From contig JACNJS010000034.1 of assembly GCA_014382445.1 (NCBI GenBank), forward strand, positions 47,812 through 111,811: a stretch of 64,000 nucleotides of DNA, in the 5' to 3' direction. Positions 9,405 to 18,201 of the stretch are shown piece by piece. Position 1 is the first letter of the stretch; each line of letters starts with the position of its first letter. The notes under the pieces are model-generated. The model saw only the letters and a list, made by a program, of their open reading frames with translations, was not told the DNA's origin and did not search any database. Source of the stretch: Bacteroidota bacterium (lineage in GTDB: Bacteria > Bacteroidota > Bacteroidia > Bacteroidales > F082). Made by a program: the position numbers and the translations under genes.

Positions 9405-9921
9405 ATGGAACAAATGAAATATTTTTCTCAACGGCTAACAATCCTAAACTGGCATCCCCTTTTAAAAGATGATTTTTTTAAGGATATTCTAATTGGAAGC
9501 CTACAAACTTACTAATCAAAACCGTCTTACGGTATTTGCATTTGTAATCATGCTAAACCATTTACACATTATTTGGGCTGAGAACAAAAATATTCGAAAA
9601 GAATCAGCGAAAGCATCATTTTTCAAATTTACTGCACATCAATTTCTGAAAACATTGAAGATTGAAGATCAATCTCTTTTGAAATTATTTCTAGTTAATA
9701 AATCAGATAGGAAATATCAGTTTTGGCAAAGAAATACTTTGGATATCGAAATTTTATCTGATAATATGTTTGATCAAAAACTAAATTATTTGCACAACAA
9801 CCCATTGCAAATGCAATGGCAACTTGTTAACGATCCAATTAAATATAGGTATTCATCTGCCTCATATTATGAAAAAAATGTTGATGAATTTGGTATTTTA
9901 ACTGATTATTATCTTGCTTAA
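9405..9921 (+). pseudogene. REP-associated tyrosine transposase (RAYT), probably frameshifted
   Basis: The main open frame (9493-9921) carries the Y1/HUH transposase pattern: A-F-V-I-M-L-N-H-L-H-I-I-W (the HxH metal site) and, later, L-N-Y-L-H-N-N-P with the catalytic tyrosine and the conserved NNP. It lacks the usual N-terminus. A stretch from the ATG at 9405 in another frame (M-E-Q-M-K-Y-F-S-Q-R, then W-H-P-L-L-K-D-D-F-F-K) fits the missing N-terminal part and joins the main frame near 9490-9515 only after a one-base shift. I read this as a broken RAYT gene. The HxH and Tyr residues remain. REP-like hairpins lie on both sides. Confidence 0.65.
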
Positions 9922-9950
9922 AAAATTTCAGATGTGTCCATTCGAATATT

Positions 9951-10026
9951 GGTGATGACACCGTGTTTTGTTGTTGGTGATGACACCAACAAGGGACGTG
10001 GGTTTTATCTGACACCAATAATGGTG
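9951..10026. repeat. cluster of three GGTG/CACC hairpins, REP-like
   Basis: Three palindromes follow one another: GGTG-ATGA-CACC (9951-9962), GTTGGTG-ATGA-CACCAAC (9973-9990) and CACCA-ATAA-TGGTG (10013-10026). Together with 9322-9336 they flank the RAYT remnant, as REP sequences do around RAYT genes in other bacteria. Confidence 0.62.
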
Positions 10027-10183
10027 GGGTTACGCCTTTGCGATGACGATCCCGATAACTATCTGGAGAGGAGACTGTCTGCCGACAAAGGAAGGGAATC
10101 TCTATATGCCACTTTACAATTGACTTAACATTAGTTCATGTCGCAGCACTGGTACCTGTAATAGCAATACTCGGACTTAGGTA

Positions 10184-12925
10184 TTACTCCCAAACAGGCA
10201 CTACACATTCTGAACTCAGGTTTTCCATTAGCGAATCAAACTTTATAAGGCTTTGCTGCATTATTATGGAATTATCATCATGACATGTTAAGCATGCTCC
10301 AACCGTAAGTATCTTTTGCTGCTCATTAATACTGAAAGGCACTACATTTGTCCGGGTAGATACAACCTCTCCAGCCCTGTCATCCAAAAAACCAATCCAC
10401 GCATCTTCAGGTAGATTATCATGAGGATTATTCCGGTAGTGTGAATCGTAATTCCATGTGCCTTTCCCGTTTTTTATCCTGCTATTTATCGGGATAAATT
10501 TCAGATCACCCTTCCCATAACCAAGCGCAACAGGATTATTATGACACGACTTACAACTACGTCCTTCACTTGAAGTTGTGTGCGGTGCAGATGGGGCAAA
10601 CAAGCGACGAAAAATCAAAGAATCGTGAATATCCTTCGAAAAACTGCCTACATCAATTGTTAGCACCATGCCGGGAACTACAGGAATTATTTCTTTTTCA
10701 TCATTATTAATTCGTACCCCCAATGCCGGCAAATGTGCATTATATTCACCAACGTACTCAACCCAGCTACCTTGTTTTTCTCTATTTGTCAACATATTAT
10801 AACCAGGCTCCTTTGCATCATATTCATTATGACAACCTATGCAACTTGGTGCCCATGCACTATGACATGAAGAACAACTTAGTTTATCATGAGAAGTACC
10901 TGCAGTACAAATTTCAGCAGGCTTACTCATCGCAAAAATCTTTTTAGTGTTTTTTGAAATCATAAAGGCTGTATCGTCTTCAAAATATGTATTGATTAGT
11001 GGTCGGCACTGCTTTTCTGTTACAAGGTATTTTTTATTGCTGAAATCATCAAAGCGTAACGATGTTATAATAGCCGATTCATAATCAAGATTTTTGTAAT
11101 TAATTGTTTGTGGTTCAGATAACAGATGGCAATCTTTGCAATCAATATTTACCTGATTTTCTTCGTGTGAGTAAAAATTGCCGTCGCCCATTAACTCATA
11201 TGAATTATGGCAATCAATACAGTCGAGTCCAAGTGTGTGATGTACATCCTCTTTAACAAACGTAAAAACACGGGTATCTTCAACAAGCCTGTATAGTTTA
11301 TTGTCGGACATACTATCGACATTAATTGTGGTTTCGTGCCAGCCTTCATAATTGGTTGATATTCTTCCCGAACGGCTATGACAGCCAAAACAATGATCGT
11401 TAGTAACTTTCAGGCTAATTGAAGAATGGTGATATAAATATGACGTATCATCAGCATATTCCTGATTTTTTTGCCAACTGGTCAGAGCTTTTCCTTCATA
11501 ATTTAAATGACATGCCAAACATCCTCCACCCCTGCTTTTTTCAGTAATGGGGCCAGTTTCGGTTTTGGGGTTTCCTAAATGACAACGCACACATAAATTT
11601 TTCAGATGTTCATCGGCGGCACTATTCCCAAGGTGATGAATGTTGGTCAATAGATCAGGTTTATCAAATTCATTAAAAACAAATTTGTCAACACTTATCA
11701 TTCCGCTAAGGGTTGCCATCAAAACTGTTTCTATGCGTTGCGTAATATCAGGATGGCAATTAGTTGAGCCACAGCTACTGGTTGCATTGTCAAGATTGCC
11801 GGGAAAAAACTCCACGCCCTTATGTGATGTTTCCTTGTTAAGCGTAAATGGGTTGCCTCCATGACATGAATAGCAACCAAGGGCCTCGGGATTATGTGAA
11901 GGTGTAAACCCATCCATTTCATCATGACAAATTACACAACTCTCTTTTCTTCCCATTACTAATAGTGCTTTGGCAGCATCTTCAATTGGAATATCAGTAT
12001 CAAAAAAAGAAACCGGAACAACCTTAAATGGGTTATGTATATAGTGAGAATAGTTTTTCTCCCATGGCCAAATCAGTCGCCATTCAGGTCCTCTAAAAAA
12101 GTATCCTGTAAGTGTAAGAAATAAATAGAAAATAGTTAGTATCAACAAGCCTCTTTTAGGAAGCCAGCCATTATTATTACTGTATGGAACCAGGAAGATA
12201 AGACCCAAAAAACCAACTACAAGTACAAAAGATAATTGGGGAATTGTTAACCAGTGAAGCAATTCCTGAAGACCCACAAAATACCATGGGCCTTTAATAA
12301 CAGTATTAAAATTGTCGTGCAAAGGGGCTGTGAAAAAGAAACTGATCATTAAAACCAAAACTATTACAGGAACTAATTCTTTTAGTTTAGGCCAAATAAT
12401 GCGTGCATGTTCCATAATGATGATTACTATGAATATGGTAAACGTGGCAATATGGTGCACATAAATCTGTTGAAGGTTTTCGGAAGTGCCAGTTAGTGAA
12501 TAAGCTAAAATTGAACCGATTAATGGTAAACCGCCAATAAGGTTTTTTAAAATTCGATGTGCCTGAATAGAATTTGCATCACCTACCAGAAGAAAACCCG
12601 TTAACATTGCCAGAAAAATTACTAGTACCCCAATACTTAGTCTGATCCATATTCCTTTTTTTAACCTTACATTTTCTACTCTGGTAGTATGATCCCAGAT
12701 GTGGATTAAAATAAAAAACAGAAATAATTGAGCACTCCAGTAATGAATGTTACGAATCAATGCTGCTGCAGGATTGATAATCACAAATGTACTTATTGAT
12801 TCATACGGCAAATCCACATTATAAGGAATTGCCAAAAAAATGCCGGAAATAATACAAACCATGAAAAGTGCCAGGCTTATTCGGCCGTAAGTTGTGCTTT
12901 TCAATATTTTATTTAAAATTTTCAA
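10184..12925 (-). CDS. cytochrome b fused to multiheme cytochrome c (12 candidate heme sites)
   Basis: Residues 1 to about 320 form a cytochrome b of the bc/b6f type. Helix B has H61-X13-H75, helix D has H158-X14-H173 (b6f-like spacing), and a later G-P-W-Y-F resembles the quinol-site PEWY motif without its Glu. From about residue 330 a soluble periplasmic domain carries eleven CXXCH motifs (CVICH, CYSCH, CVRCH, CLACH, CFGCH, CIDCH, CKDCH, CSSCH, CIGCH, CKSCH, CLTCH) and one CX4CH (CGSTNCH). The start is a TTG 5 bp after the Rieske gene; with that gene it should form a quinol-oxidising complex. The heme domain would pass electrons to a periplasmic acceptor. Fusion of the whole cytochrome b to such a domain is unusual. 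Confidence 0.9.
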   Translation of the reverse strand: MKILNKILKSTTYGRISLALFMVCIISGIFLAIPYNVDLPYESISTFVIINPAAALIRNIHYWSAQLFLFFILIHIWDHTTRVENVRLKKGIWIRLSIGVLVIFLAMLTGFLLVGDANSIQAHRILKNLIGGLPLIGSILAYSLTGTSENLQQIYVHHIATFTIFIVIIIMEHARIIWPKLKELVPVIVLVLMISFFFTAPLHDNFNTVIKGPWYFVGLQELLHWLTIPQLSFVLVVGFLGLIFLVPYSNNNGWLPKRGLLILTIFYLFLTLTGYFFRGPEWRLIWPWEKNYSHYIHNPFKVVPVSFFDTDIPIEDAAKALLVMGRKESCVICHDEMDGFTPSHNPEALGCYSCHGGNPFTLNKETSHKGVEFFPGNLDNATSSCGSTNCHPDITQRIETVLMATLSGMISVDKFVFNEFDKPDLLTNIHHLGNSAADEHLKNLCVRCHLGNPKTETGPITEKSRGGGCLACHLNYEGKALTSWQKNQEYADDTSYLYHHSSISLKVTNDHCFGCHSRSGRISTNYEGWHETTINVDSMSDNKLYRLVEDTRVFTFVKEDVHHTLGLDCIDCHNSYELMGDGNFYSHEENQVNIDCKDCHLLSEPQTINYKNLDYESAIITSLRFDDFSNKKYLVTEKQCRPLINTYFEDDTAFMISKNTKKIFAMSKPAEICTAGTSHDKLSCSSCHSAWAPSCIGCHNEYDAKEPGYNMLTNREKQGSWVEYVGEYNAHLPALGVRINNDEKEIIPVVPGMVLTIDVGSFSKDIHDSLIFRRLFAPSAPHTTSSEGRSCKSCHNNPVALGYGKGDLKFIPINSRIKNGKGTWNYDSHYRNNPHDNLPEDAWIGFLDDRAGEVVSTRTNVVPFSINEQQKILTVGACLTCHDDNSIIMQQSLIKFDSLMENLSSECVVPVWE

Positions 12926-12930
12926 TTTTA

Positions 12931-13329
12931 TTAAATCTCAACAGTAATCATGTTATTAATCTTATCAATACTAAAAACAGGCTTTTTAAGTGCATTAATA
13001 GCGGGGCCTGTTAGCACTTCTCCATCAAGATTAAATGAAGAACCGTGGCATGGGCAAATCAGTTTTCCTTCCTCTAGTTTCGAAATACTACATCCAAGAT
13101 GCGGGCATAAATTTGACAGCACGTAGGATTCATCATCTTTTTGTATGAGAATGAAATCATCGAAGAAAGTTACATTACCCGGCTGGTCGGTTGAAACAGA
13201 AATCTTCTTTTTAACTGATTGCATTTGCTGTGTGCTGATTAGCATTTTCCATAAACCAAGCCCTGCTGCTGTAATTACAACACTTGCAGATTTTAAAAAA
13301 TAACGCCGGTTATGTTTTTTCTGCATCAC
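12931..13329 (-). CDS. Rieske [2Fe-2S] protein of a bc-type complex
   Basis: The 132-residue protein begins with a Tat-type signal/anchor (N-R-R-Y-F-L-K-S followed by a hydrophobic stretch). It contains both Rieske cluster motifs, C-P-H-L-G-C and C-P-C-H-G-S-S-F, followed by G-P-A. It would carry electrons from quinol to the heme chain in the periplasm. It is the first gene of a two-gene unit with the cytochrome b-multiheme fusion 5 bp downstream. The Tat signal requires TatABC; a tatC gene lies at 36015. Confidence 0.93.
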   Translation of the reverse strand: MMQKKHNRRYFLKSASVVITAAGLGLWKMLISTQQMQSVKKKISVSTDQPGNVTFFDDFILIQKDDESYVLSNLCPHLGCSISKLEEGKLICPCHGSSFNLDGEVLTGPAINALKKPVFSIDKINNMITVEI

Positions 13330-13403
13330 TTTTAATAAAATAATGCGCTAAAATACCAATTTGAAGGTTATAGGTATTTGTTATTTGTAGGATATTGCAA
13401 AGA

Positions 13404-13640
13404 AACTAAACCGCTATTGACTAAAAGTACCATAGGTTTATTGCACGAATGAAATTCGTTTTGAGATTACATAATAAGGGACAGAAGCCAGAAGTTAGAA
13501 GTCAGAAGTTGTTACTTCCGACTTGAAACAATGAAATTTACAGCAACTGAAAGTCTTGCACTAAAAGTGCATAACTGCCTGCCGGTTTACCCGCCGAAGG
13601 AGGGCAGGGAGGGTACTAACTAACGAATGTGACCAATAAC
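13404..13640. repeat. dispersed ~240-bp intergenic repeat, copy 1
   Basis: Nearly the same sequence occurs at 49241-49489. Shared blocks include AACTAAACC, AGTACCATAGGTTTATTGC, a hairpin ACGAATGAAATTCGT, a GAAGTTAGAAGTCAGAAGT tract, the hairpin TGCACTAAAAGTGCA, and the end GGGTACTAACTAACGAATG. A GC-rich core (about 13576-13608) is in the opposite orientation to that of copy 2. No coding frame is seen. Confidence 0.85.
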
Positions 13641-14219
13641 CGGTCAGCCGGGCTGGCAAATCCTCATCAATCCTTCCGAATCAACAACTATGAAAGTTTA
13701 GTATTGAATTAATCAAATCTTTGCTTCAATGCTAAGTAGGGCAGGATAATATCTAAATTAAGTGTACCTTTTACTACAGAGACCTTTCTTAAAAAAATAT
13801 TGACTGCTGTAATATACATCACATGGTGAAATTTGTAAGTTATGTGTCTTCGGTTTTACTATTCAAATGTGCAAAAAATTCAAATCTTTCAGCAGACTGG
13901 AATGTAATTAGTTATGATTTTTGAGTAGCATCGTTTTGACTTATACCAATCGTTTTTTTGCCTTTTCTCCATGAACTTAAATAATTAGGCTTTTGCAAAA
14001 CATCTTCACGCACTTCATAGTAGGAAAATTAACACCTGTTGAATAATTCACCAGGTGTTTAAATAATCTACACTGCTTTACATCGCTTGGTTAGCAGTAC
14101 TTTATATACCATGTCCGTATATAGTGTTTAATTACTCAACACTACATGCTGTATATTTCTTAAATATTCAATACGTAAACGGCCTGAATATCTGCATGTT
14201 GAGCCACGTTTTTTTTCTT
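13641..14219. other. intergenic region between divergent respiratory operons
   Basis: No gene is seen. It holds a hairpin AACACCTG (14031-14038) / CAGGTGTT (14052-14059). A weak FNR-like element, GTAAT-ATAC-ATCAC, lies at 13809-13822; its right half equals that of the site at 25412. Together with the repeat on its left it separates the minus-strand Rieske/cytochrome b unit from the plus-strand GcvH-like cluster. Confidence 0.45.
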
Positions 14220-14235
14220 TGGCATTGTTGTTGAA
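14220..14235 (+). promoter_or_regulatory. candidate sigma-54 promoter of the GcvH-like/HybAB-like cluster
   Basis: TGGCA (GG at 14221-14222) is followed after ten bases by GA at 14233-14234, inside TTGAA. The sigma-54 consensus is TGGCAC-N5-TTGCA with GG-N10-GC, so the -24 half matches well and the -12 half has one key deviation. A sigma-54-type response regulator is encoded in the same cluster, which supports the reading. Confidence 0.4.
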
Positions 14236-14320
14236 TAAGATAAATTGTGTTTAAAAATCAAACAAAGAAAAACATGTTCGTTGAATTAATTTATAAAAAA
14301 CTACCTTAAATCTAACTACA

Positions 14321-16009
14321 ATGAAAAATACAATCCTATTATTCAGCGTTTTATTATTACTGAATTGCGTTACTGCAAACAGTAAGGAGAATGTTAAATA
14401 CAATCATTCTCAAAAGAGTTCAATAAGTGTTTATTGCACTCAGGATTTATATAATCTCACAACAAAATTGGCCAGTGAATATTATAGCATAAATCCCGAT
14501 TTGAAAATTGAGGTTATTAATGTTTCGGAGTCAACTATCGCGAAAACTGCAAATACAGGCAAACGTTTACGCTTTATTTCTAATGAATTATATCCAACTT
14601 TGAGTGATGAGTCATTATGGAAAATAGTAGTAGGTCGTGATGTTATAGTGCCAATTATTAATTCAAAGAATCCATTTCTAGATAAAATTTACCAGCAAGG
14701 GATTTCCACAGAAGAGTTTGCGCAGATTTTCGAAAATCCTGAAATACAACATTGGGGAACACTCTTAAAAAATAGTCAAAATGAACATGTTAACTACTAT
14801 ATGATTGATGATGAATCAATAAATTCAGTAGTGGCGAATTTTTTGAACGTAAATCAAATTACGTTTGATGGAATTAAAGTAGAAAATGAGAAAGAATTAA
14901 TCTCTTCAATTCAAAAGGACCCTTATGCACTTGGGTTTTGCAAAATGATAAACATTATTGATTTTAGTGATTATAGTATTGTTGAGAATATTAAATTATT
15001 ACCTATAGATAGAAATAAGAATGGAAATCTTGATCATATAGAAAGTATATATGATGATTTGAATGCATTGTCTCGAGGAGTATGGATAGGAAAATATCCA
15101 CCTACATTATTTAATAATATTTATGCTATATCTTCTGTACAACCAACGGATGAAATTGAAGTGGAGTTCTTAAAATGGGTTCTCACAGATGGACAGCAAT
15201 TCCTAAATCCTACCGGATATTCTGAACTAGTATATAGCGAAAGACAAAGGAAATTAGATATCTTGTTATATAATGAAATTGATGTAATTACTGCAAAAGA
15301 AGATTATGCAGTCTCAAAATTATTGATTATAATTTCAATGGCATTTATAGTGACTGTTTTCATAGTAACAGTTACAGTTCGGCACAAAAAAAGTAAAAGA
15401 TACGCAGTTCAGAATGCATCTTCTATTTATCCACTTGTTTTTGATGAAAATTCAGTTGAAGTCCCAAAAGGACTTTATTTTGATAAAACTCATACTTGGG
15501 CTTTTATGGAAAAGAATGGAGTTGTAAGAATCGGAATTGATGATTTTCTTCAGCATATTACCGGACCTCTTACTAACATAAAGATGGAAAATCCAGGAAA
15601 GAAGATAAAAAAGGGTGAGCAACTACTTTCTATTATACATAAGGGGAAACAATTACATGTGAATGCCCCGATATCTGGAACTATTAAGGCACAAAACGAA
15701 ATACTTAAGGGAAATTCATCTTTAATAAATTCTTCACCGTATTCCGATGGCTGGGTTTATACGATAGAACCAACAAATTGGTTAAGAGAAATTCGGTTTT
15801 TAAGCATGGAAAAAAAATATAAAGAATGGTTAAAAAGTGAATTTTCAAGGTTAAAAGATTTTCTGGCAATTACTTTAAAGCCCAATAATGTTGAATATGC
15901 TTATAGTGTACTTCAGGATGGCGGAGAATTAAAAGATGGTATTCTGGCTGATCTTGGACCAGAAGTTTGGGAAGATTTTCAAACAAATTTTATTGACACA
16001 TCAAAATAA
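14321..16009 (+). CDS. PstS-like binding domain - membrane helix - GcvH-like domain fusion protein
   Basis: The 562-residue protein starts with a signal peptide (possible lipobox LLNC). A periplasmic-binding-protein domain follows (about 30-315), with the PstS-like ending F-L-K-W-V-L-T-D-G-Q-Q-F-L-N-P-T-G-Y. A membrane helix (about 335-357) leads to a GcvH-like domain (about 382-488: H-T-W-A-F, V-G-I-D-D-F-L-Q-H, then A-P-I-S-G) and a tail with L-Q-D-G-G-E-L-K-D. GcvH has its lipoylated Lys 8 residues before the Pro of the SPxSG loop. Here that place is Gly, with Lys on either side (K-G-K-Q-L). The domain and tail match the protein at 18180. With one helix the binding domain should be periplasmic and the GcvH-like part cytoplasmic. 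Function unknown; a scaffold or sensor for the adjacent redox complex is my inference. Confidence 0.75.
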   Translation: MKNTILLFSVLLLLNCVTANSKENVKYNHSQKSSISVYCTQDLYNLTTKLASEYYSINPDLKIEVINVSESTIAKTANTGKRLRFISNELYPTLSDESLWKIVVGRDVIVPIINSKNPFLDKIYQQGISTEEFAQIFENPEIQHWGTLLKNSQNEHVNYYMIDDESINSVVANFLNVNQITFDGIKVENEKELISSIQKDPYALGFCKMINIIDFSDYSIVENIKLLPIDRNKNGNLDHIESIYDDLNALSRGVWIGKYPPTLFNNIYAISSVQPTDEIEVEFLKWVLTDGQQFLNPTGYSELVYSERQRKLDILLYNEIDVITAKEDYAVSKLLIIISMAFIVTVFIVTVTVRHKKSKRYAVQNASSIYPLVFDENSVEVPKGLYFDKTHTWAFMEKNGVVRIGIDDFLQHITGPLTNIKMENPGKKIKKGEQLLSIIHKGKQLHVNAPISGTIKAQNEILKGNSSLINSSPYSDGWVYTIEPTNWLREIRFLSMEKKYKEWLKSEFSRLKDFLAITLKPNNVEYAYSVLQDGGELKDGILADLGPEVWEDFQTNFIDTSK

Positions 16010-16061
16010 ATAACCCAATTAAACAACGACTTTTTTTTATTAATAACTAAAATCAGAAATT

Positions 16062-16931
16062 ATGGGTATTGATCGAAGAAACTTTTTAAAAGTCCTTGGA
16101 ATTGCAGGGGTTACACTTTCGGCGGGAAAGAGTTTTGGTACCACAAAGGAAAAAAAGAGTGATGTTGAATTTGATGGAATTCTATATGATTCAACGCTTT
16201 GTGTTGGCTGTATGAGTTGTGAATATGCTTGTGCCGAACAATACGGTCTACCAGATCCCACGGGAGAACCGGCTCCGGGCGTAGTGCGAAAAACTAATGA
16301 CACAAATCGCATTGTTGTAAATTGTTATAATACTTCAAAAGGTGAACAATTTATAAGAGGCGCATGTAATCATTGTAATGACCCGGCTTGCGCATCGGCA
16401 TGCCTTACCAAGGCCATGTTAAAAACGGATGAAGGTCCTGTTATATGGCGTGAAGATAAATGCATGGGTTGCAGGTCTTGTATGATTTCCTGTCCGTTTG
16501 ATATGCCAAAATTTGAATACAACAGCCCGAATCCGAAAATTCAAAAATGTCGGATGTGTTACGAACTTATTCAGGAAGGAGGCATGCCTGCATGTGTTGA
16601 GATTTGCGGGGAAGGAGCACTAACGTTTGGAAAAAGAAGAGACCTTATTGAGATTGCCAGAACACGGATATATGAAGAACCTGAAAAATATAATCATCAC
16701 ATTTATGGAGAACATGAAGTTGGTGGAACAGGAGTACTTTATCTAGCTTCAGTTCCGTTTAAAGAATTGGGATTTAGAAATGATCTTGGTACCACATCTT
16801 ATCCTAATTTTAACAAGACTTTCCTGTATTCAGTTCCAGCCGTTCTGATCCTGTGGCCAGCTTTTTTGCTTGGCTTGAATAATTCAGTAGATGAAAGAAA
16901 AAATAAAATTTCAAAAGAAAAAATGAACTAA
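16062..16931 (+). CDS. HybA-like periplasmic ferredoxin subunit with four [4Fe-4S] sites
   Basis: The 289-residue protein has a Tat signal (D-R-R-N-F-L-K) and four cysteine groups typical of four [4Fe-4S] clusters: C-V-G-C-M-S-C-E-Y-A-C, C-N-H-C-N-D-P-A-C-A-S-A-C, C-M-G-C-R-S-C-M-I-S-C-P, and C-R-M-C ... C-V-E-I-C. A hydrophobic C-terminal segment (about 263-280) would anchor it, as in HybA of hydrogenase-2. It should transfer electrons between the quinone-reactive membrane protein encoded directly downstream and an unknown periplasmic partner. No hydrogenase large or small subunit gene is in the window. It sits 52 bp after the PstS-GcvH-like gene and 1 bp before the NrfD/HybB-like gene. Confidence 0.9.
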   Translation: MGIDRRNFLKVLGIAGVTLSAGKSFGTTKEKKSDVEFDGILYDSTLCVGCMSCEYACAEQYGLPDPTGEPAPGVVRKTNDTNRIVVNCYNTSKGEQFIRGACNHCNDPACASACLTKAMLKTDEGPVIWREDKCMGCRSCMISCPFDMPKFEYNSPNPKIQKCRMCYELIQEGGMPACVEICGEGALTFGKRRDLIEIARTRIYEEPEKYNHHIYGEHEVGGTGVLYLASVPFKELGFRNDLGTTSYPNFNKTFLYSVPAVLILWPAFLLGLNNSVDERKNKISKEKMN

Positions 16932-16932
16932 T

Positions 16933-18201
16933 ATGAACAGCGAACAACATACAGGGGTTTTAAAATTCATTATTCATGAATTGAAACCAAAAGGAAAAAT
17001 TCTCACTCCATTCAATGTAATTTCAGGAATTACCATACTTGCAGCGATTGTTATTCTGGTCATTCGATTTACAAACGGGTTAGGCTCAGTTATTCATGCG
17101 TCACAGGACGCTCCGTGGGGTCTTTGGATTAATTTTAACGTAATAACAGGGGTAGCTTTTGCAGGAGGAGCTTATGTAGTAACGTTTATGGTATATATCC
17201 TTGGATTAGAGAAATATCGTCCAATCGTCAGGGCTACCGTACTTTATGCTCTACTTGCCTATATGTTTTATGCTGGCGCCCTACTACTCGATCTGGGACG
17301 TCCCTGGAAAGTTATTAACCCAATAATTGGCAATTCTTTTGGAATAAGTTCAGTCCTTTTTCTTGTTGCATGGCATTTTATTCTATATATGGGGTCATTA
17401 TTTATTGAGTTCTACCCAACTGTTACTGAGTGGATTGGATTAAAACGACAAAGAAAATTCTTTGTTTCATTAACTTTAGGAGTAGTAATATTTGGTATTG
17501 CACTTTCTACATTACACCAATCGGGGCTTGGGGCACTTTTTTTAATGGCTAAACCAAAGATTCATCCCCTATGGTATTCAGAGTTTATCCCTATTCTTTT
17601 CTTTATTTCAAGCATTTTTGCCGGACTTTCTCTTGTCATTATCTTAGAAACTATTGATCAAAGAGTATTCAAAAAAAGCATGTCATTTGTACATAAAGAT
17701 TCTCATAAAAATATTGTTTTAAGTCTGGCTAAAACATGTGCTGTAGCAATATTTGTATATTTCTCAATGATTGTATTAGTGTTTTTGCATGGTAAAAACT
17801 ATGCTTACTTAAATAGTCCATGGGGTTACTGGTATCTCGTTGAAATAATTGGATTTGTATTAATCCCGGGAGTGTTGTTTATGTACGGATACAGGCATCT
17901 CAATTTGCTATTAGTTCGTATTGCAGCCGTAATGGCTATTTTAGGTATTATTTTAAACAGACTCAATATCTCGACTTTTGCATTTAATTGGTATGGAAAT
18001 ACAATACACTTTCCTACCTGGATGGAAATCGTAGTTAGTCTTGCAGTTATATTTTCACAAATTCTCGTATTTAGGTGGATTGTAAGAAGAATGCCTGTTT
18101 ATACAGAATCGCCTACATGGGTAAAATATGAAAAACAAATCAAACCGATAAAAATGAAAACTAAAAAAAGGAGGGAACAATGGAAGGTTTTAGCAGAGTA
18201 G
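16933..18201 (+). CDS. HybB/NrfD-like quinone-reactive integral membrane protein
   Basis: The 422-residue protein has about ten hydrophobic helices and the conserved blocks of the HybB branch of the NrfD family: A-P-W-G-L-W-I-N-F-N, L-L-D-L-G-R-P-W-K, and S-T-L-H-Q-S-G-L-G-A-L-F-L followed by H-P-L-W-Y-S. NrfD-type proteins exchange electrons with menaquinone and lack heme. With the preceding ferredoxin it forms the core of a quinone/periplasm electron-transfer module. Its 3' end overlaps the start of the second GcvH-like gene by 22 bp, implying translational coupling. Confidence 0.92.
   Translation: MNSEQHTGVLKFIIHELKPKGKILTPFNVISGITILAAIVILVIRFTNGLGSVIHASQDAPWGLWINFNVITGVAFAGGAYVVTFMVYILGLEKYRPIVRATVLYALLAYMFYAGALLLDLGRPWKVINPIIGNSFGISSVLFLVAWHFILYMGSLFIEFYPTVTEWIGLKRQRKFFVSLTLGVVIFGIALSTLHQSGLGALFLMAKPKIHPLWYSEFIPILFFISSIFAGLSLVIILETIDQRVFKKSMSFVHKDSHKNIVLSLAKTCAVAIFVYFSMIVLVFLHGKNYAYLNSPWGYWYLVEIIGFVLIPGVLFMYGYRHLNLLLVRIAAVMAILGIILNRLNISTFAFNWYGNTIHFPTWMEIVVSLAVIFSQILVFRWIVRRMPVYTESPTWVKYEKQIKPIKMKTKKRREQWKVLAE
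18169..18174 (+). promoter_or_regulatory. strong Shine-Dalgarno (AGGAGG) inside the hybB-like 3' end
   Basis: AGGAGG lies 5 bases before the ATG at 18180 and fixes the start of the second GcvH-like protein within the overlapping upstream gene. Strong Shine-Dalgarno sequences are otherwise rare in this window; a comparable one precedes 27848. Confidence 0.75.

Noticed and set aside
9934..10128. 64-residue open frame right of the RAYT remnant
   Set aside because: It consists largely of the GGTG/CACC hairpin cluster, with no recognisable protein pattern.
16062..18201. Hydrogenase-2 operon
   Set aside because: Only HybA-like and HybB-like genes are present. No large or small NiFe subunit or maturation genes are found in the window.
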